Counted from the first letter of the stretch, positions 44,191 through 52,397 are shown. The stretch is 64,000 nucleotides of DNA from UMGS1696 sp964621755 (GCA_964621755.1 CAZUPI010000014.1:1-64000), one strand, 5' to 3'. Translations and numbers: made by a program. The notes: a model not told the origin generated them from the sequence alone.

Positions 44191-45138
44191 ATGCAGATTG
44201 TAAATTGTTCCTCGGGGAATTTCGAAGCCGCTGTTCCCGAGGGAGCGGTGTTTCTGCTCGGGTATTTTGACGGCGTGCATCTTGGACATCGTGCGCTGAT
44301 ACAGTGGGGAGCGCAAATGGCGGGCTCGAAGCTCGTTGTCTGGACCTTTGACAGCCTGCCGAAGGGCGGACTTTTGACCGATAACGCGGAAAAATGCGCC
44401 CTCTTTCGCGATAACGGAGTCGATTTTGTGATTTTCGAGGATTTCGCTGCACTCCACGATCTCGACGGACGAGCTTTCTTTACTGACGTGATTGCCGCCC
44501 GATACAAGCCCGGCGCGGTAGTGTGCGGATACAACTTCCGCTTCGGAAGAGGGGCCTCCTGTACGGCCGACGACTTGCGCCGTTATGCGGAGGAATCCGG
44601 CATCACCTGTGCGGTCGTGCCGAATTTTCAGCTGGACGGGACGCCGGTCTCCTCAACCGCGATTCGCTCCCTCATCCGTTCCGGTGACGTGAAGGCGGCG
44701 GCAAACATGCTTGGCCGGTATTATTCCGTCACCCTTCCAATCGTTCACGGACACGAGATCGGCCGGACCATCGGACATCCCACGGTCAATCAGATTATTC
44801 CGAAGGGAAGAGTCACTCCCTCGCGCGGCGTCTATAGCTGCCTTGTCGAGTTTACCGATAAGCGCGGCGTCCATCAAATCAAAAAAGGGGTCTGCAACAT
44901 CGGAGTCCGTCCGACTGTCAACAGCGATACCTCCGACGTGACCCTTGAAACGTATATTTTTGATTATTCCGGCGACTTGTACGGCGTTACCATTAGGACC
45001 CGGTTCTGTGAGAAGCTGCGCGACGAGCGGCGTTTTTCTTCAAAGGACGAGCTTTCGGCGCAGATTGCCCGCGATTCCGAAAACGCACTTAAGAGCCTTA
45101 TTGATATTGAAAAAAACGATTTATATAAAAATAATTAA
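44191..45138 (+). CDS. ribF: bifunctional riboflavin kinase/FAD synthetase
   Basis: This 315-residue enzyme makes FMN and then FAD. The N-terminal adenylyltransferase has GYFDGVHLGHRALI, VVCGYNFRFGRGAS and the SSTAIRSLIRSG motif. The C-terminal kinase has GRTIGHPTVN in place of the common G.PTAN, GVYSCLVEF and NIGVRPTV. Length is normal. The upstream sequence lacks a good Shine-Dalgarno site and carries repeat copies 11 and 12. dacA-like follows after 7 nt, so the two are probably one transcript. Confidence 0.95.
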   Translation: MQIVNCSSGNFEAAVPEGAVFLLGYFDGVHLGHRALIQWGAQMAGSKLVVWTFDSLPKGGLLTDNAEKCALFRDNGVDFVIFEDFAALHDLDGRAFFTDVIAARYKPGAVVCGYNFRFGRGASCTADDLRRYAEESGITCAVVPNFQLDGTPVSSTAIRSLIRSGDVKAAANMLGRYYSVTLPIVHGHEIGRTIGHPTVNQIIPKGRVTPSRGVYSCLVEFTDKRGVHQIKKGVCNIGVRPTVNSDTSDVTLETYIFDYSGDLYGVTIRTRFCEKLRDERRFSSKDELSAQIARDSENALKSLIDIEKNDLYKNN

Positions 45139-45145
45139 CGGAAAT

Positions 45146-46537
45146 ATGACAAAACTTTCGATTAAGGGAAAAATACTCTCGCTGGCGCTCGTGCTGGCGA
45201 CCGTCCTTTCCGTCCTGCCGTTTTCAATTTTTGCGGCGTCGCAGACCGGCGAGGGAGTCGGTGCTTCTTCAAAGTCTGAATCGTCGGACGACACGGACAC
45301 GGTGAAGGAAGATGCTGTCTCCCCGCCTGAGGTGGAGCGGATCGCGTCTGCATACTTATACAATTTCGAAAACGATAAGGTTTTGTTTGAATATAATCCA
45401 AATACGCGCGTCTATCCGGCGTCGACGGTCAAGCTGATGACCGCTATCGTCATTTTCGAAAAATACGAAGGCGCTCTTGATACCAAAATTACAGTTACTT
45501 CCGCTATGCTGGGAGAAGTATCCGGCAACAACATCGGATTCCTCGAAGGAGAGGTCGTGACTGTCGAGCAGATGCTGTACTGTATGCTTGTGAATTCCGC
45601 GAACGACGCCGCCGTCATTCTCGCGCACGCCTGTGCCGGGAGTACGGAGCAATTCGTGGCGCTGATGAACGATAAGGCGGCGGCGCTTGGCGCGTATGAC
45701 ACCTACTACACAAACCCGACCGGTATGCACAACGACGCCATGATAACAACTGCGCACGATACGGCGGAAATTGCGAAGTACGCGTATCATATTCCGGGAT
45801 TTATTGAAATCACGTCGACGCCGAAGTACGTCATGGAAGCTACCAACATGAGCGATTACCGGAATGTCTACAACCGCAACTGCATGATTTCCAAGTATTA
45901 CAGTGTGGATTACTACTACAGCCGTGCGATTGGTATGAATGCGGGTGCAACAACGCAGGGAGGATATACGCTGTGCGGGGTCGCGGAGGACGCAGAGAGC
46001 GGACTGACGTATCTTGCGGTGGTGCTCGGCGCGGACGCGGACGGCGATGTTTATTATAATTATGAAAACGGCGAGAGATTGCTCGATTGGGCATTTGCGT
46101 CCTACGGCTATACAAAGGTGCTGTCGACGTCGCAGATGATATGCGAGGTTGGCGTAAACTTGTCGTCCACGCTTGATTATGTCACCCTTGTGCCGGAGCG
46201 GGAGATATCGGTATATCTGCCGACCTCGGTGGATGTGTCGAGGGATATCCGCTACAGCTATAATACATACGAAGACCAGATTGACGCGCCGGTGGAGACA
46301 GGGCAGGAAGTGGGAACGATAACGGTGCTATACGGGGATGAAATTCTCGGCAGCTGCGCCCTTGTCACCACCTCAAGCATCGCGAGAAGCGAGTTTTTGT
46401 ACTTCCTCGCCCGCGTGCGCGAATTCACGGAAAGCAGATTTTTCCGCGCCACCGTGGTGTCCGTGGTCGTCCTGTCCATCGCGTATGTACTGATAAAAGC
46501 CAGCATACGAGAGCGAAAGCTGAGACGAAGAAGATAG
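45146..46537 (+). CDS. DacA-like D-Ala-D-Ala carboxypeptidase homologue with altered KTG motif
   Basis: This 463-residue protein has an N-terminal signal (about residues 8-32), an S11 peptidase domain and a C-terminal membrane anchor (about 435-455) with a basic end. The nucleophile motif S93-T-V-K96 and the second motif S151-A-N153 are intact. The third motif, normally KTG, aligns with N265-A266-G267 in YYYSRAIGMNAGATTQGGY. Active enzymes trim peptidoglycan stem peptides and bind penicillin; loss of the KTG Lys would be expected to weaken both. The ATG at 45146 is chosen because the signal peptide starts there, 7 nt after ribF. Confidence 0.85.
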   Translation: MTKLSIKGKILSLALVLATVLSVLPFSIFAASQTGEGVGASSKSESSDDTDTVKEDAVSPPEVERIASAYLYNFENDKVLFEYNPNTRVYPASTVKLMTAIVIFEKYEGALDTKITVTSAMLGEVSGNNIGFLEGEVVTVEQMLYCMLVNSANDAAVILAHACAGSTEQFVALMNDKAAALGAYDTYYTNPTGMHNDAMITTAHDTAEIAKYAYHIPGFIEITSTPKYVMEATNMSDYRNVYNRNCMISKYYSVDYYYSRAIGMNAGATTQGGYTLCGVAEDAESGLTYLAVVLGADADGDVYYNYENGERLLDWAFASYGYTKVLSTSQMICEVGVNLSSTLDYVTLVPEREISVYLPTSVDVSRDIRYSYNTYEDQIDAPVETGQEVGTITVLYGDEILGSCALVTTSSIARSEFLYFLARVREFTESRFFRATVVSVVVLSIAYVLIKASIRERKLRRRR

Positions 46538-46543
46538 AAAAAA

Positions 46544-46581
46544 GCGTCCGGGAGAACAATTTCCCCGGGCGCAAATTTTTT
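46544..46581 (+). terminator. terminator of the ribF-dacA unit
   Basis: gcgtccggg pairs with cccgggcgc (one wobble), followed by aaa and six T, 6 nt after the dacA-like stop. Confidence 0.88.
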
Positions 46582-46644
46582 GTAAAAATGCCTATCCATT
46601 TTCCTTTTCTGACTCTTTATTAGTGTAATCATGATTGCAACTTG

Positions 46645-46680
46645 GAAAGTTTTGGGGAGCCTTTTAAAAGGTTCCCCCAA
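46645..46680. repeat. dispersed palindrome copy 13, convergent end
   Basis: The flank ggaaagtttt precedes ttggggagcctttt, which pairs with aaaaggttcccccaa, with no loop beyond the A/T apex. It lies 13 nt past the antiporter stop. Confidence 0.75.
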
Positions 46681-46693
46681 AAAAATGTCTTTC

Positions 46694-47968
46694 TTATTTT
46701 TCATTCATCTTTGCCTGTACTCTCGGCGGGATGGGCTTTTCTGTAATCTCACCGGCCTTTTCGAGGGCGATACGGGTCATGAGCGGTCCGACAAGCTCGT
46801 ATATCAGGACCGCAAACAGAGCGACATTGCGGATAATGAGACCAGGCTCGCCGAGGGACATCGCGGTCAGCGACATGCCGAGCGAAACGCCTGCCTGCGG
46901 AAGAAGCGTGATGCCCAGATATTTCTGAATCGTCGGGGCGGTGCGCATGAATTTCGCAGAGATTTTTGCACCCACAATTTTGCCGAGGGAACGGAAAATA
47001 ATGTAGACTACGCCGGCAAGAATGATTGCCCAGTTGCTGAAGACGGAGAACTCAAGTCCCGAACCGCTGATGACGAAGAACAGCACCATAATCGGCCCTG
47101 TCCAGCGGTCCATACGGTCCATGAGTTCCTCGGAAAAGTCGCACATATTGCAGAATACCGTTCCCATCATCATGCAGACGAGGAGAGAGGAGAACCCGAT
47201 CGTCACTTTGCCGACCGGGATTTCCAGCATTGACAGCGCGACCGCTAAAAATACATATGTGACCGAGATGCTCATACGCTTGCTGCGCGAGTGGAAAAAC
47301 TGCTCCGAATAATTGAACAGCAGACCGATTACCGCACCCAGCGCCAGAGATGCCACAACTTCAATCAGCGGATTTATCAGAACGGAAATGATATCCACTG
47401 TACCGTTTTCCAGTGCTTTCGCAATCCCGAACGAGATGGCGAATACGATAAGTCCTACCACGTCGTCGAGCGCGACGACCGGCAGCAGCATTTTGGTCAA
47501 GGGACCGTCGGCTTTATACTGTTTTACGACCATCAGAGTTGCCGCGGGAGCTGTTGCCGTCGCCACCGCGCCGAGAGTCAGCACGCACGACAGCGGCAGC
47601 TTGTCAGGCATAATGACGTGAACGATATAGAGCGCTATGTCAACAAACAATGTCGCAACCAGCGCTTGGAATATCGCAATGACTGTGGCCTGACGGCCGG
47701 TTTTTTTCAGTTCAGATAAGCGGAACTCGTTTCCCATTGCAACCGCAATGAATCCGAGCGCCGCGTCGGATATAATGGAATAGGTTCCTACATCCTCGGA
47801 GGAAATAAACCCGACGCCGGGGATGCCGAGTCTGCCGAGACAGTATGGTCCGATGAGAATCCCGGCAACCAGATATGCCGTAACTGCCGGCAGGTTCCAG
47901 ATTTTCGTCAATCTGGACATCATAAGTCCGGCGAACATGGCGATTGATAACGCAAGCAGAATTTGCAT
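46694..47968 (-). CDS. cation:proton antiporter (CPA2 family)
   Basis: This 424-residue membrane protein has about 12-13 hydrophobic segments and the CPA2 pattern, with LGAVATATAPAATLMVVKQY and VVALDDVVGLIVFAIS in the core (each under twenty residues when split at GAVATATAPAATL and LDDVVGLIVF). It lacks the cytosolic TrkA domains of KefB/C. It probably exchanges Na+ or K+ for protons. It is monocistronic with its own promoter and is convergent with the dacA-like gene. Confidence 0.9.
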   Translation of the reverse strand: MQILLALSIAMFAGLMMSRLTKIWNLPAVTAYLVAGILIGPYCLGRLGIPGVGFISSEDVGTYSIISDAALGFIAVAMGNEFRLSELKKTGRQATVIAIFQALVATLFVDIALYIVHVIMPDKLPLSCVLTLGAVATATAPAATLMVVKQYKADGPLTKMLLPVVALDDVVGLIVFAISFGIAKALENGTVDIISVLINPLIEVVASLALGAVIGLLFNYSEQFFHSRSKRMSISVTYVFLAVALSMLEIPVGKVTIGFSSLLVCMMMGTVFCNMCDFSEELMDRMDRWTGPIMVLFFVISGSGLEFSVFSNWAIILAGVVYIIFRSLGKIVGAKISAKFMRTAPTIQKYLGITLLPQAGVSLGMSLTAMSLGEPGLIIRNVALFAVLIYELVGPLMTRIALEKAGEITEKPIPPRVQAKMNEK

Positions 47969-48013
47969 AAAAGTGCCTCAATTTGTTATGATTTTATTTT
48001 CTGAATCTGATAT

Positions 48014-48042
48014 ATTATACTTCCGTGCCGCCGCAAATTCAA
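48014..48042 (-). promoter_or_regulatory. antiporter promoter
   Basis: Minus-strand TTGAAT (plus 48037-48042) and TATAAT (plus 48014-48019) are 17 nt apart, 46 nt before the start. Confidence 0.8.
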
Positions 48043-48229
48043 GTGTGAGTTTGACGAATCGGAACGCCGGCATTTGCCGGGTAATTGTGTATATACGATA
48101 CAATTTATCATAATTTTATGAAAATAAAAGAAATTTGAATGAAAAATCTTGTATTTCACGAGGGGGGTGTTATAATCGAATGACAAGATGCGTTCTCATG
48201 TTTACAATTTTTGCGGAAAGGAAACGCCT

Positions 48230-48409
48230 ATGACAAACGCCCGCCTTCTCCCACCATACAGACAGGATGCAGAGGTGAACCTGATTGGCGCCGACCCGGG
48301 CGGATTGCTCTTCACACCGGACTGGGTTGACGAGCTCGTCCTCGTGGAAATCCATCCGGAAACCGCCGCCCGTGAGGGAACACTTGCCTCCCTCGCGAAG
48401 AAGACATAA
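48230..48409 (+). CDS. small protein of 59 residues, unknown
   Basis: The frame begins MTNARLLPPYRQDAEV after gcggaaaggaaacgcct, which contains an AAAGGA site 8 nt upstream, and ends TLASLAKKT. It is acidic and soluble, with no recognised family. A TATAAT with a poor -35 lies at about 48170. The gene stands alone between the antiporter and the tRNAs. Coding status is plausible but unproven. Confidence 0.45.
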   Translation: MTNARLLPPYRQDAEVNLIGADPGGLLFTPDWVDELVLVEIHPETAAREGTLASLAKKT

Positions 48410-48521
48410 TTTCCTTCACGGCAGAGGTCCGGCGGGAATATATAGGAATATATTTTATAGAAAAAACAGCGCGCTAAACAAAGCGGAAAATGAAAAAATC
48501 CAAAAAAATTGAAAAAAGGTA

Positions 48522-48550
48522 TTGACAAAGCCAAACCGGTGTGATATAAT
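48522..48550 (+). promoter_or_regulatory. tRNA operon promoter
   Basis: TTGACA (48522-48527) and TATAAT (48545-48550) are both perfect with exact 17-nt spacing, 64 nt before tRNA-Thr. Confidence 0.92.
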
Positions 48551-48613
48551 AACAACGTCCTTAAGAGTGTGGGTGAAAATACACAAAAAGAGGACGAAAA
48601 AATTGTATAAAAT

Positions 48614-48688
48614 GCTGGTGTGGCTCAATGGCAGAGCAGCTGATTTGTAATCAGCAGGTTGTTGGTTCGACTCCGATCACCAGCTCCA
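48614..48688 (+). tRNA. tRNA-Thr (TGT)
   Basis: The acceptor GCTGGTG/CACCAGC, D arm GGCTC..GAGC, anticodon loop TTTGTAA with anticodon TGT, and T arm GTTGG-TTCGACT-CCGAT form a complete cloverleaf. A 3' CCA is encoded (48686-48688) and abuts the next tRNA with no spacer. Confidence 0.95.
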
Positions 48689-48770
48689 GGGGGAATTCCC
48701 GAGTGGCCAAAGGGGACAGACTGTAAATCTGCTGGCACCGCCTTCGGTGGTTCGAATCCACCTTCCCCCA
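48689..48770 (+). tRNA. tRNA-Tyr (GTA)
   Basis: This 82-nt class II tRNA has acceptor GGGGGAA/TTCCCCC, anticodon loop CTGTAAA with anticodon GTA, a long variable arm (GCACCGCCTTCGGTG region) and T arm GGTGG-TTCGAAT-CCACC. The 3' CCA is not encoded, unlike its neighbour. Confidence 0.94.
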
Positions 48771-48785
48771 TTCGGAAGAGAAAAA

Positions 48786-48812
48786 GTATCTGAATAAATC
48801 AGATGCTTTTTT
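48786..48812 (+). terminator. tRNA operon terminator
   Basis: gtatctga pairs with tcagatgc (one wobble, short loop), followed by six T. Confidence 0.85.
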
Positions 48813-48847
48813 GCTACTCACAAACGTATTCGTTTATGAAATAAACT

Positions 48848-48883
48848 CGGAGAGGTCCTTTTTGAAAAAAAAGCATCTCTCCG
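48848..48883. repeat. dispersed palindrome copy 14, upstream of the APH-like kinase
   Basis: cggagaggtcctttt pairs with aaaaaaaagcatctctccg. It ends 20 nt before a start codon that has no Shine-Dalgarno site. Confidence 0.75.
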
Positions 48884-48903
48884 TCTAACCACATTATTAT
48901 CAT

Positions 48904-49863
48904 ATGGAACAGAGAATAATAGAGGATTTGGAGCAAAGCTATGGCGTCCTTTGCCGTCATGCAACTCCTGTCACAGGAGGCTGGCTGAATAAAAAATGGA
49001 AGGCGTCAACCAATAAAGGAACTTTGCTCATCAAGCGGTACAGCAATCAGCGATTTACACAGGATAAAATCCGGCAAATCGACGCGGCCCTTCAGCGTCA
49101 AAGAATTCTTGAAGAAAACGGCGTACCTTGTCCGCATATCCTGCCGTGCGGGAACCACGTCATCCGCATGCTCGACTCGGAAACTTCCTATATGGTGATG
49201 ACCTTCTGTCCCGGAACCATCGAGAGCTGTGATACCGTCACTGAAGAACAAATACGCAGTCTCGGAACCGTCTGCGGCCTGATGCACAAGGAGTTTGCAA
49301 AATTGCCGGTGCAAGGCGTCAAGGGCTATCCCATAGACGGCAGACAAATTCTCTCTTCTTTATGGGAGAATTTCCGCGCCAGCGCAGCCGGGATTTCAAC
49401 CGATACCCCGGAGGAATATAAGACCGCGGTGTCGGCGCAGGAAGGAATCCTGCATACGCTCACACCCGATTTTTTTGATAAGCTTCCGAAGGGAATCGCC
49501 CATGAGGACTTCACGCCGGATAATATGCTGTTTCATGAGGACCGTGTCTCCGCTATCCTTGATTTTGACCGCAATCAGTACAGCTTTCTCCCGCACGATA
49601 TCGGCAGAGCCATTTTGTCTCTCGCCCTGAAAGACGCCAAAATGGACCCTTTGAAAACAGAGACTTTTATAAACGGTTATTCCACTTACCTTCCGCTGAC
49701 CGCAAAGGATGTTGCGGATGCTTTGAGAATCACATGGTGTATCGAAGTTCCATGGTGGATCCACCCCGCAGTTTTTGCGGGTGGAAGTGATAAAATTCTG
49801 CGCTTTAAGGACGAAATGCTTTGGCTGACCGCGCATTGGACCGAGTTGGAATCCCTTCTGTAG
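48904..49863 (+). CDS. aminoglycoside-phosphotransferase-fold kinase, CotS-like
   Basis: This 319-residue protein has the APH/choline-kinase fold. The catalytic loop is HEDFTPDN (about residues 199-206) and the metal-binding Asp is in ILDFDRNQYS. The N lobe has LLIKRYSNQRF with the ATP-binding Lys. Bacillota CotS and choline-kinase-like proteins share these features. The substrate cannot be told from the sequence, and drug resistance should not be assumed. No Shine-Dalgarno site precedes the ATG; repeat copy 14 is 20 nt upstream. Confidence 0.85.
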   Translation: MEQRIIEDLEQSYGVLCRHATPVTGGWLNKKWKASTNKGTLLIKRYSNQRFTQDKIRQIDAALQRQRILEENGVPCPHILPCGNHVIRMLDSETSYMVMTFCPGTIESCDTVTEEQIRSLGTVCGLMHKEFAKLPVQGVKGYPIDGRQILSSLWENFRASAAGISTDTPEEYKTAVSAQEGILHTLTPDFFDKLPKGIAHEDFTPDNMLFHEDRVSAILDFDRNQYSFLPHDIGRAILSLALKDAKMDPLKTETFINGYSTYLPLTAKDVADALRITWCIEVPWWIHPAVFAGGSDKILRFKDEMLWLTAHWTELESLL

Positions 49864-49864
49864 C

Positions 49865-49918
49865 AAAAACGCCTGTCCCAAGAGAGTGTATTACTCGCCG
49901 GACAGACGTTTTGTTTTT
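49865..49918. terminator. bidirectional hairpin between convergent genes
   Basis: aaaacg-cctgtcc pairs with ggacag-acgtttt, followed by gttttt on the plus strand and by TTTTT on the minus strand. The right arm overlaps the last codons of the minus-strand gene. Confidence 0.65.
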
Positions 49919-50508
49919 CCAAGACTTAAAAAATACGCCCGCATCGCCTCATCGGGCTCGATAAAAATGCCGGCATAGCGGTTCCCGTCGATAAATACCA
50001 GCGCCAGCGCATCTGCAACGCCGAGCGTCAGTGTGTAGTCGTAGCTGACATACCCATCTGCCTGATATTTTTCCCGAATCTGCTTTTTCAGAGGTCTCTT
50101 CTGTGCGGACAGCGGAATCACCGCTACAAGGTCGGAAAGTGACATCACACATTCCATCGCCCCGGGGCGGCTTCCCTGCGACTTTGTCACTACAAAATCC
50201 AGCATGTCCTGCGAAAGCCCGCTAATTCCGCGCTCCCCGCCGCCGGCATACGCCGTTTCCATTCCGTTTTCCGAAATATCGGAACGGGGACGAATCAGAT
50301 ATACAAAACCGGTCATCTGATAGCGCACAACGAAAAATACTGCCGCCACAACCGAGAGAACCGTCATAAACTGAAAGACCGCTCCGGCTATCACAACTCC
50401 ATTTGCGGAGCAAACTATCGGAATCGCATAGCAAATCCCGCCGAATACAAGCAAAGCGGCGACTATCCACCAAATCCGTGTATTCCTCTGAGTCGGTACA
50501 CAACGCAT
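49891..50508 (-). CDS. hypothetical membrane protein with two N-terminal helices
   Basis: This 205-residue protein has two hydrophobic segments (about residues 12-30 and 37-61) and a soluble C-terminal part of about 140 residues with mixed alpha/beta character (YDYTLTLGVADALALVFIDG). No family was recognised. Repeat copy 15 lies just upstream of its start. It overlaps the terminator hairpin at its 3' end. Confidence 0.75.
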   Translation of the reverse strand: MRCVPTQRNTRIWWIVAALLVFGGICYAIPIVCSANGVVIAGAVFQFMTVLSVVAAVFFVVRYQMTGFVYLIRPRSDISENGMETAYAGGGERGISGLSQDMLDFVVTKSQGSRPGAMECVMSLSDLVAVIPLSAQKRPLKKQIREKYQADGYVSYDYTLTLGVADALALVFIDGNRYAGIFIEPDEAMRAYFLSLGKTKRLSGE

Positions 50509-50532
50509 ATGTTCTTCTCCATGAATTAAATA

Positions 50533-50562
50533 GGGAGACGCTTTTTAAAAAAAGTTTTTCCC
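50533..50562. repeat. dispersed palindrome copy 15 (imperfect)
   Basis: gggagacgcttttt pairs imperfectly with aaaaaaagtttttccc. It lies between rpmF and the hypothetical membrane protein gene. Confidence 0.6.
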
Positions 50563-50584
50563 AAAAATCCCCATATAAAAGCGC

Positions 50585-50612
50585 ATCCGTGTTACCTTAC
50601 GATAGCACGGAT
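50585..50612 (-). terminator. rpmF terminator
   Basis: On the minus strand atccgtg pairs with cacggat (loop 14 nt), followed by GCGCTTTTAT, just beyond the rpmF stop. Confidence 0.6.
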
Positions 50613-50618
50613 TTTATG

Positions 50619-50807
50619 TTACGCCTCTTCAGTTTTTTTGATAATTTGCTTGCCATCGTAGTAGCCGCAAGTCTTGCATACGCGGTGAGCAACGTTGTAT
50701 GCGCCGCAGTGGGAGCACTTTACCATGCCGGGCATGTCGAGTTTCCATACATTAGAACGTCTCTTGTCACGTCTTGCCTTCGATGTTTTTCTCTTCGGTA
50801 CAGCCAT
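50619..50807 (-). CDS. rpmF: 50S ribosomal protein L32
   Basis: This 62-residue protein begins MAVPKRKTSKARRDKRRSN and binds zinc through C31, C34, C44 and C47 (CSHC and CKTC), the zinc-containing form of L32. GAGG precedes the ATG. It follows yceD by 79 nt; the yceD-rpmF pair is conserved in many bacteria. Confidence 0.96.
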   Translation of the reverse strand: MAVPKRKTSKARRDKRRSNVWKLDMPGMVKCSHCGAYNVAHRVCKTCGYYDGKQIIKKTEEA

Positions 50808-50886
50808 GATTAACCTCCTCGAGTATAATTAGTTGCAATCTTATGCAGTAAGATAATTTTACGCAGTACGCCTAATTATACCACAA

Positions 50887-51447
50887 TTATTCTTGATTAT
50901 CAAGTAGTTTTTGTAAAATTGCCAGCCTTGGGTCGATTTCTTTTTTCTCCGTGCATCCGCAGTCGCCATCCCGCAGCCGATGCCCGCACTTAGGGCAAAG
51001 TCCGGGGCAGTCGTCGCTGCACAGCACGAGCGGAGGAAGCTCTAGGGAAATTTCCTCCATGATATCTGCATCCGGTGTGATTTTCGCCTCGTTCACGTAT
51101 AATACGTCATCGAGCGTCCCGTCCCATTCCCCGTCTTCCGCAAACTCCTCGTCTTTTCCGATTTTATCGGTCAGAACCATTCGTTCAAGGTCGAATTCGA
51201 GCGTTTCATGCACCTCATCAAGACATCTTGCACACGCGGTCACATAATTCACCGTAACCGTCGCGCGAAATGTCATGCAGCCGAGCGTATCGGTGATGCT
51301 GCCGCAGACCGAGATGCCGTCGTCGGGGATTTCGACATCCTCCGGGAGAAGAACGCATTCGGCGTCGGTGTGGCGCGGGTCGAAACGGTATGCGAAATCT
51401 ATTCTGTCGACACGGTGGTTCATAAGCTCGCAAATATCGATTTTCAT
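50887..51447 (-). CDS. yceD: YceD/DUF177 family protein
   Basis: This 186-residue protein belongs to the DUF177/YceD family, which in plants and bacteria is linked to 23S rRNA accumulation and is encoded beside rpmF. The family core CARCLDEV is followed by an acidic part. The C-terminal zinc-ribbon-like segment (CSDDCPGLCPKCGHRL and CGC) is typical of the clostridial forms. It is the first gene of the yceD-rpmF unit. Confidence 0.9.
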   Translation of the reverse strand: MKIDICELMNHRVDRIDFAYRFDPRHTDAECVLLPEDVEIPDDGISVCGSITDTLGCMTFRATVTVNYVTACARCLDEVHETLEFDLERMVLTDKIGKDEEFAEDGEWDGTLDDVLYVNEAKITPDADIMEEISLELPPLVLCSDDCPGLCPKCGHRLRDGDCGCTEKKEIDPRLAILQKLLDNQE

Positions 51448-51499
51448 GCGTCAAACCTCCAATATTAGCATATCCGCATAAAATTCCACGGTACCCTAT

Positions 51500-51528
51500 A
51501 TTATAATAGAATCAATCCGTTCTGTCAA
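51500..51528 (-). promoter_or_regulatory. yceD-rpmF promoter
   Basis: Minus-strand TTGACA (plus 51523-51528) and TATAAT (plus 51500-51505) are both perfect with 17-nt spacing. Confidence 0.9.
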
Positions 51529-51581
51529 TCTTTATTTTCACCATTTTTCCGCGAAATTTTGCATACTTTCTGTACTTAATA

Positions 51582-51610
51582 TTGAAATATTCAAATATTG
51601 TTGGTATAAT
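51582..51610 (+). promoter_or_regulatory. promoter of the 187-residue membrane-anchored protein gene
   Basis: TTGAAA (51582-51587) and TATAAT (51605-51610) are 17 nt apart, 35 nt before the start, divergent from the yceD promoter. Confidence 0.8.
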
Positions 51611-51644
51611 AAATTGGTAAAGCAGAAATGGAGACTATATTGTA

Positions 51645-52208
51645 ATGGAAAAAATCATCAAACGCTTCGCGACAGCCGTGGTGTTCATCATTTGCGGACT
51701 GTTCATAATCCGCTGCTGCATGGTGGCTGACAAATCCGTCTTTTCAGATCTGACCGCAACGCCTGCGCTCATTGCCGCATACTCAGACGGTGAGGTGGCA
51801 GTAAAGACGGTCAAGGTAGAGCGGGAAATTGCCGACGACGGCTATTTTTCGGCGTACGCTTTTTACTATACGCCCGAAGCCGGGGAAGTACAGGTCACAG
51901 TTCGCTGGAACGACAGCGTATACAGCTATACGGATATGCCGGAGGGGACGGAATACACTTTCCATCTTCTCAATGAAACAACCGGAGAAACATATCCGGC
52001 TACAGCCATCATGTCGAAAAAGCGGTCTTTATATAATTATCGCAAGCTCACTGCAAGTGGGGTGAATCTTGGAGAAGAAGATACGCTTGTCGTTGTGATG
52101 GAGCTGCGGGACGGGTTTGAAAGCACACAGGTTGTGCGTTACGGCGAGCAGCCTTTCAAAGACTACAAGCTCTCCGGCAAGGAAAAGAAGAGTCTTGCCG
52201 CCGGGTGA
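51645..52208 (+). CDS. hypothetical membrane-anchored protein
   Basis: This 187-residue protein has one N-terminal hydrophobic segment (FATAVVFIICGLFIIRCC, about residues 8-25) and an extracellular part. The middle, EVQVTVRWNDSVYSY to MELRDGFESTQVVRYG, looks like a beta-sandwich. No family was recognised. It is monocistronic, and no strong Shine-Dalgarno site is present (tatattgta before the ATG). Confidence 0.7.
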   Translation: MEKIIKRFATAVVFIICGLFIIRCCMVADKSVFSDLTATPALIAAYSDGEVAVKTVKVEREIADDGYFSAYAFYYTPEAGEVQVTVRWNDSVYSYTDMPEGTEYTFHLLNETTGETYPATAIMSKKRSLYNYRKLTASGVNLGEEDTLVVVMELRDGFESTQVVRYGEQPFKDYKLSGKEKKSLAAG

Positions 52209-52397
52209 AAAGAAAAATCGGATTTGTCTACTCCTTTGTAACGATTCAGTAACGCTGAAAGTGTTAGAAAAATGCCTCTGCACAGGACAAAATTAACGCT
52301 TTCAGCGCTGTCTCCTTTTCTGTACGGAAAACTTATCATCAAGTTCCCACTACGGCTTTGCCGTTTTTTAATTTATATGAATTTTTGTTCGATTTCA

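Noticed and set aside
3660..46680. Calling all palindromic copies simple intrinsic terminators
   Set aside because: The T-run lies inside the stem, most copies lack a following U-run, several lie in 5' leaders, and separate genuine terminators exist next to some of them (for example 25284-25316 and 46544-46581).
48904..49863. Aminoglycoside resistance gene
   Set aside because: The APH fold is shared by choline kinases and CotS-like proteins, and no specific resistance-enzyme signature was recognised.
3660..50562. CRISPR array
   Set aside because: The repeats are scattered singly kilobases apart and are palindromic, without regular spacers, and no cas genes are present.
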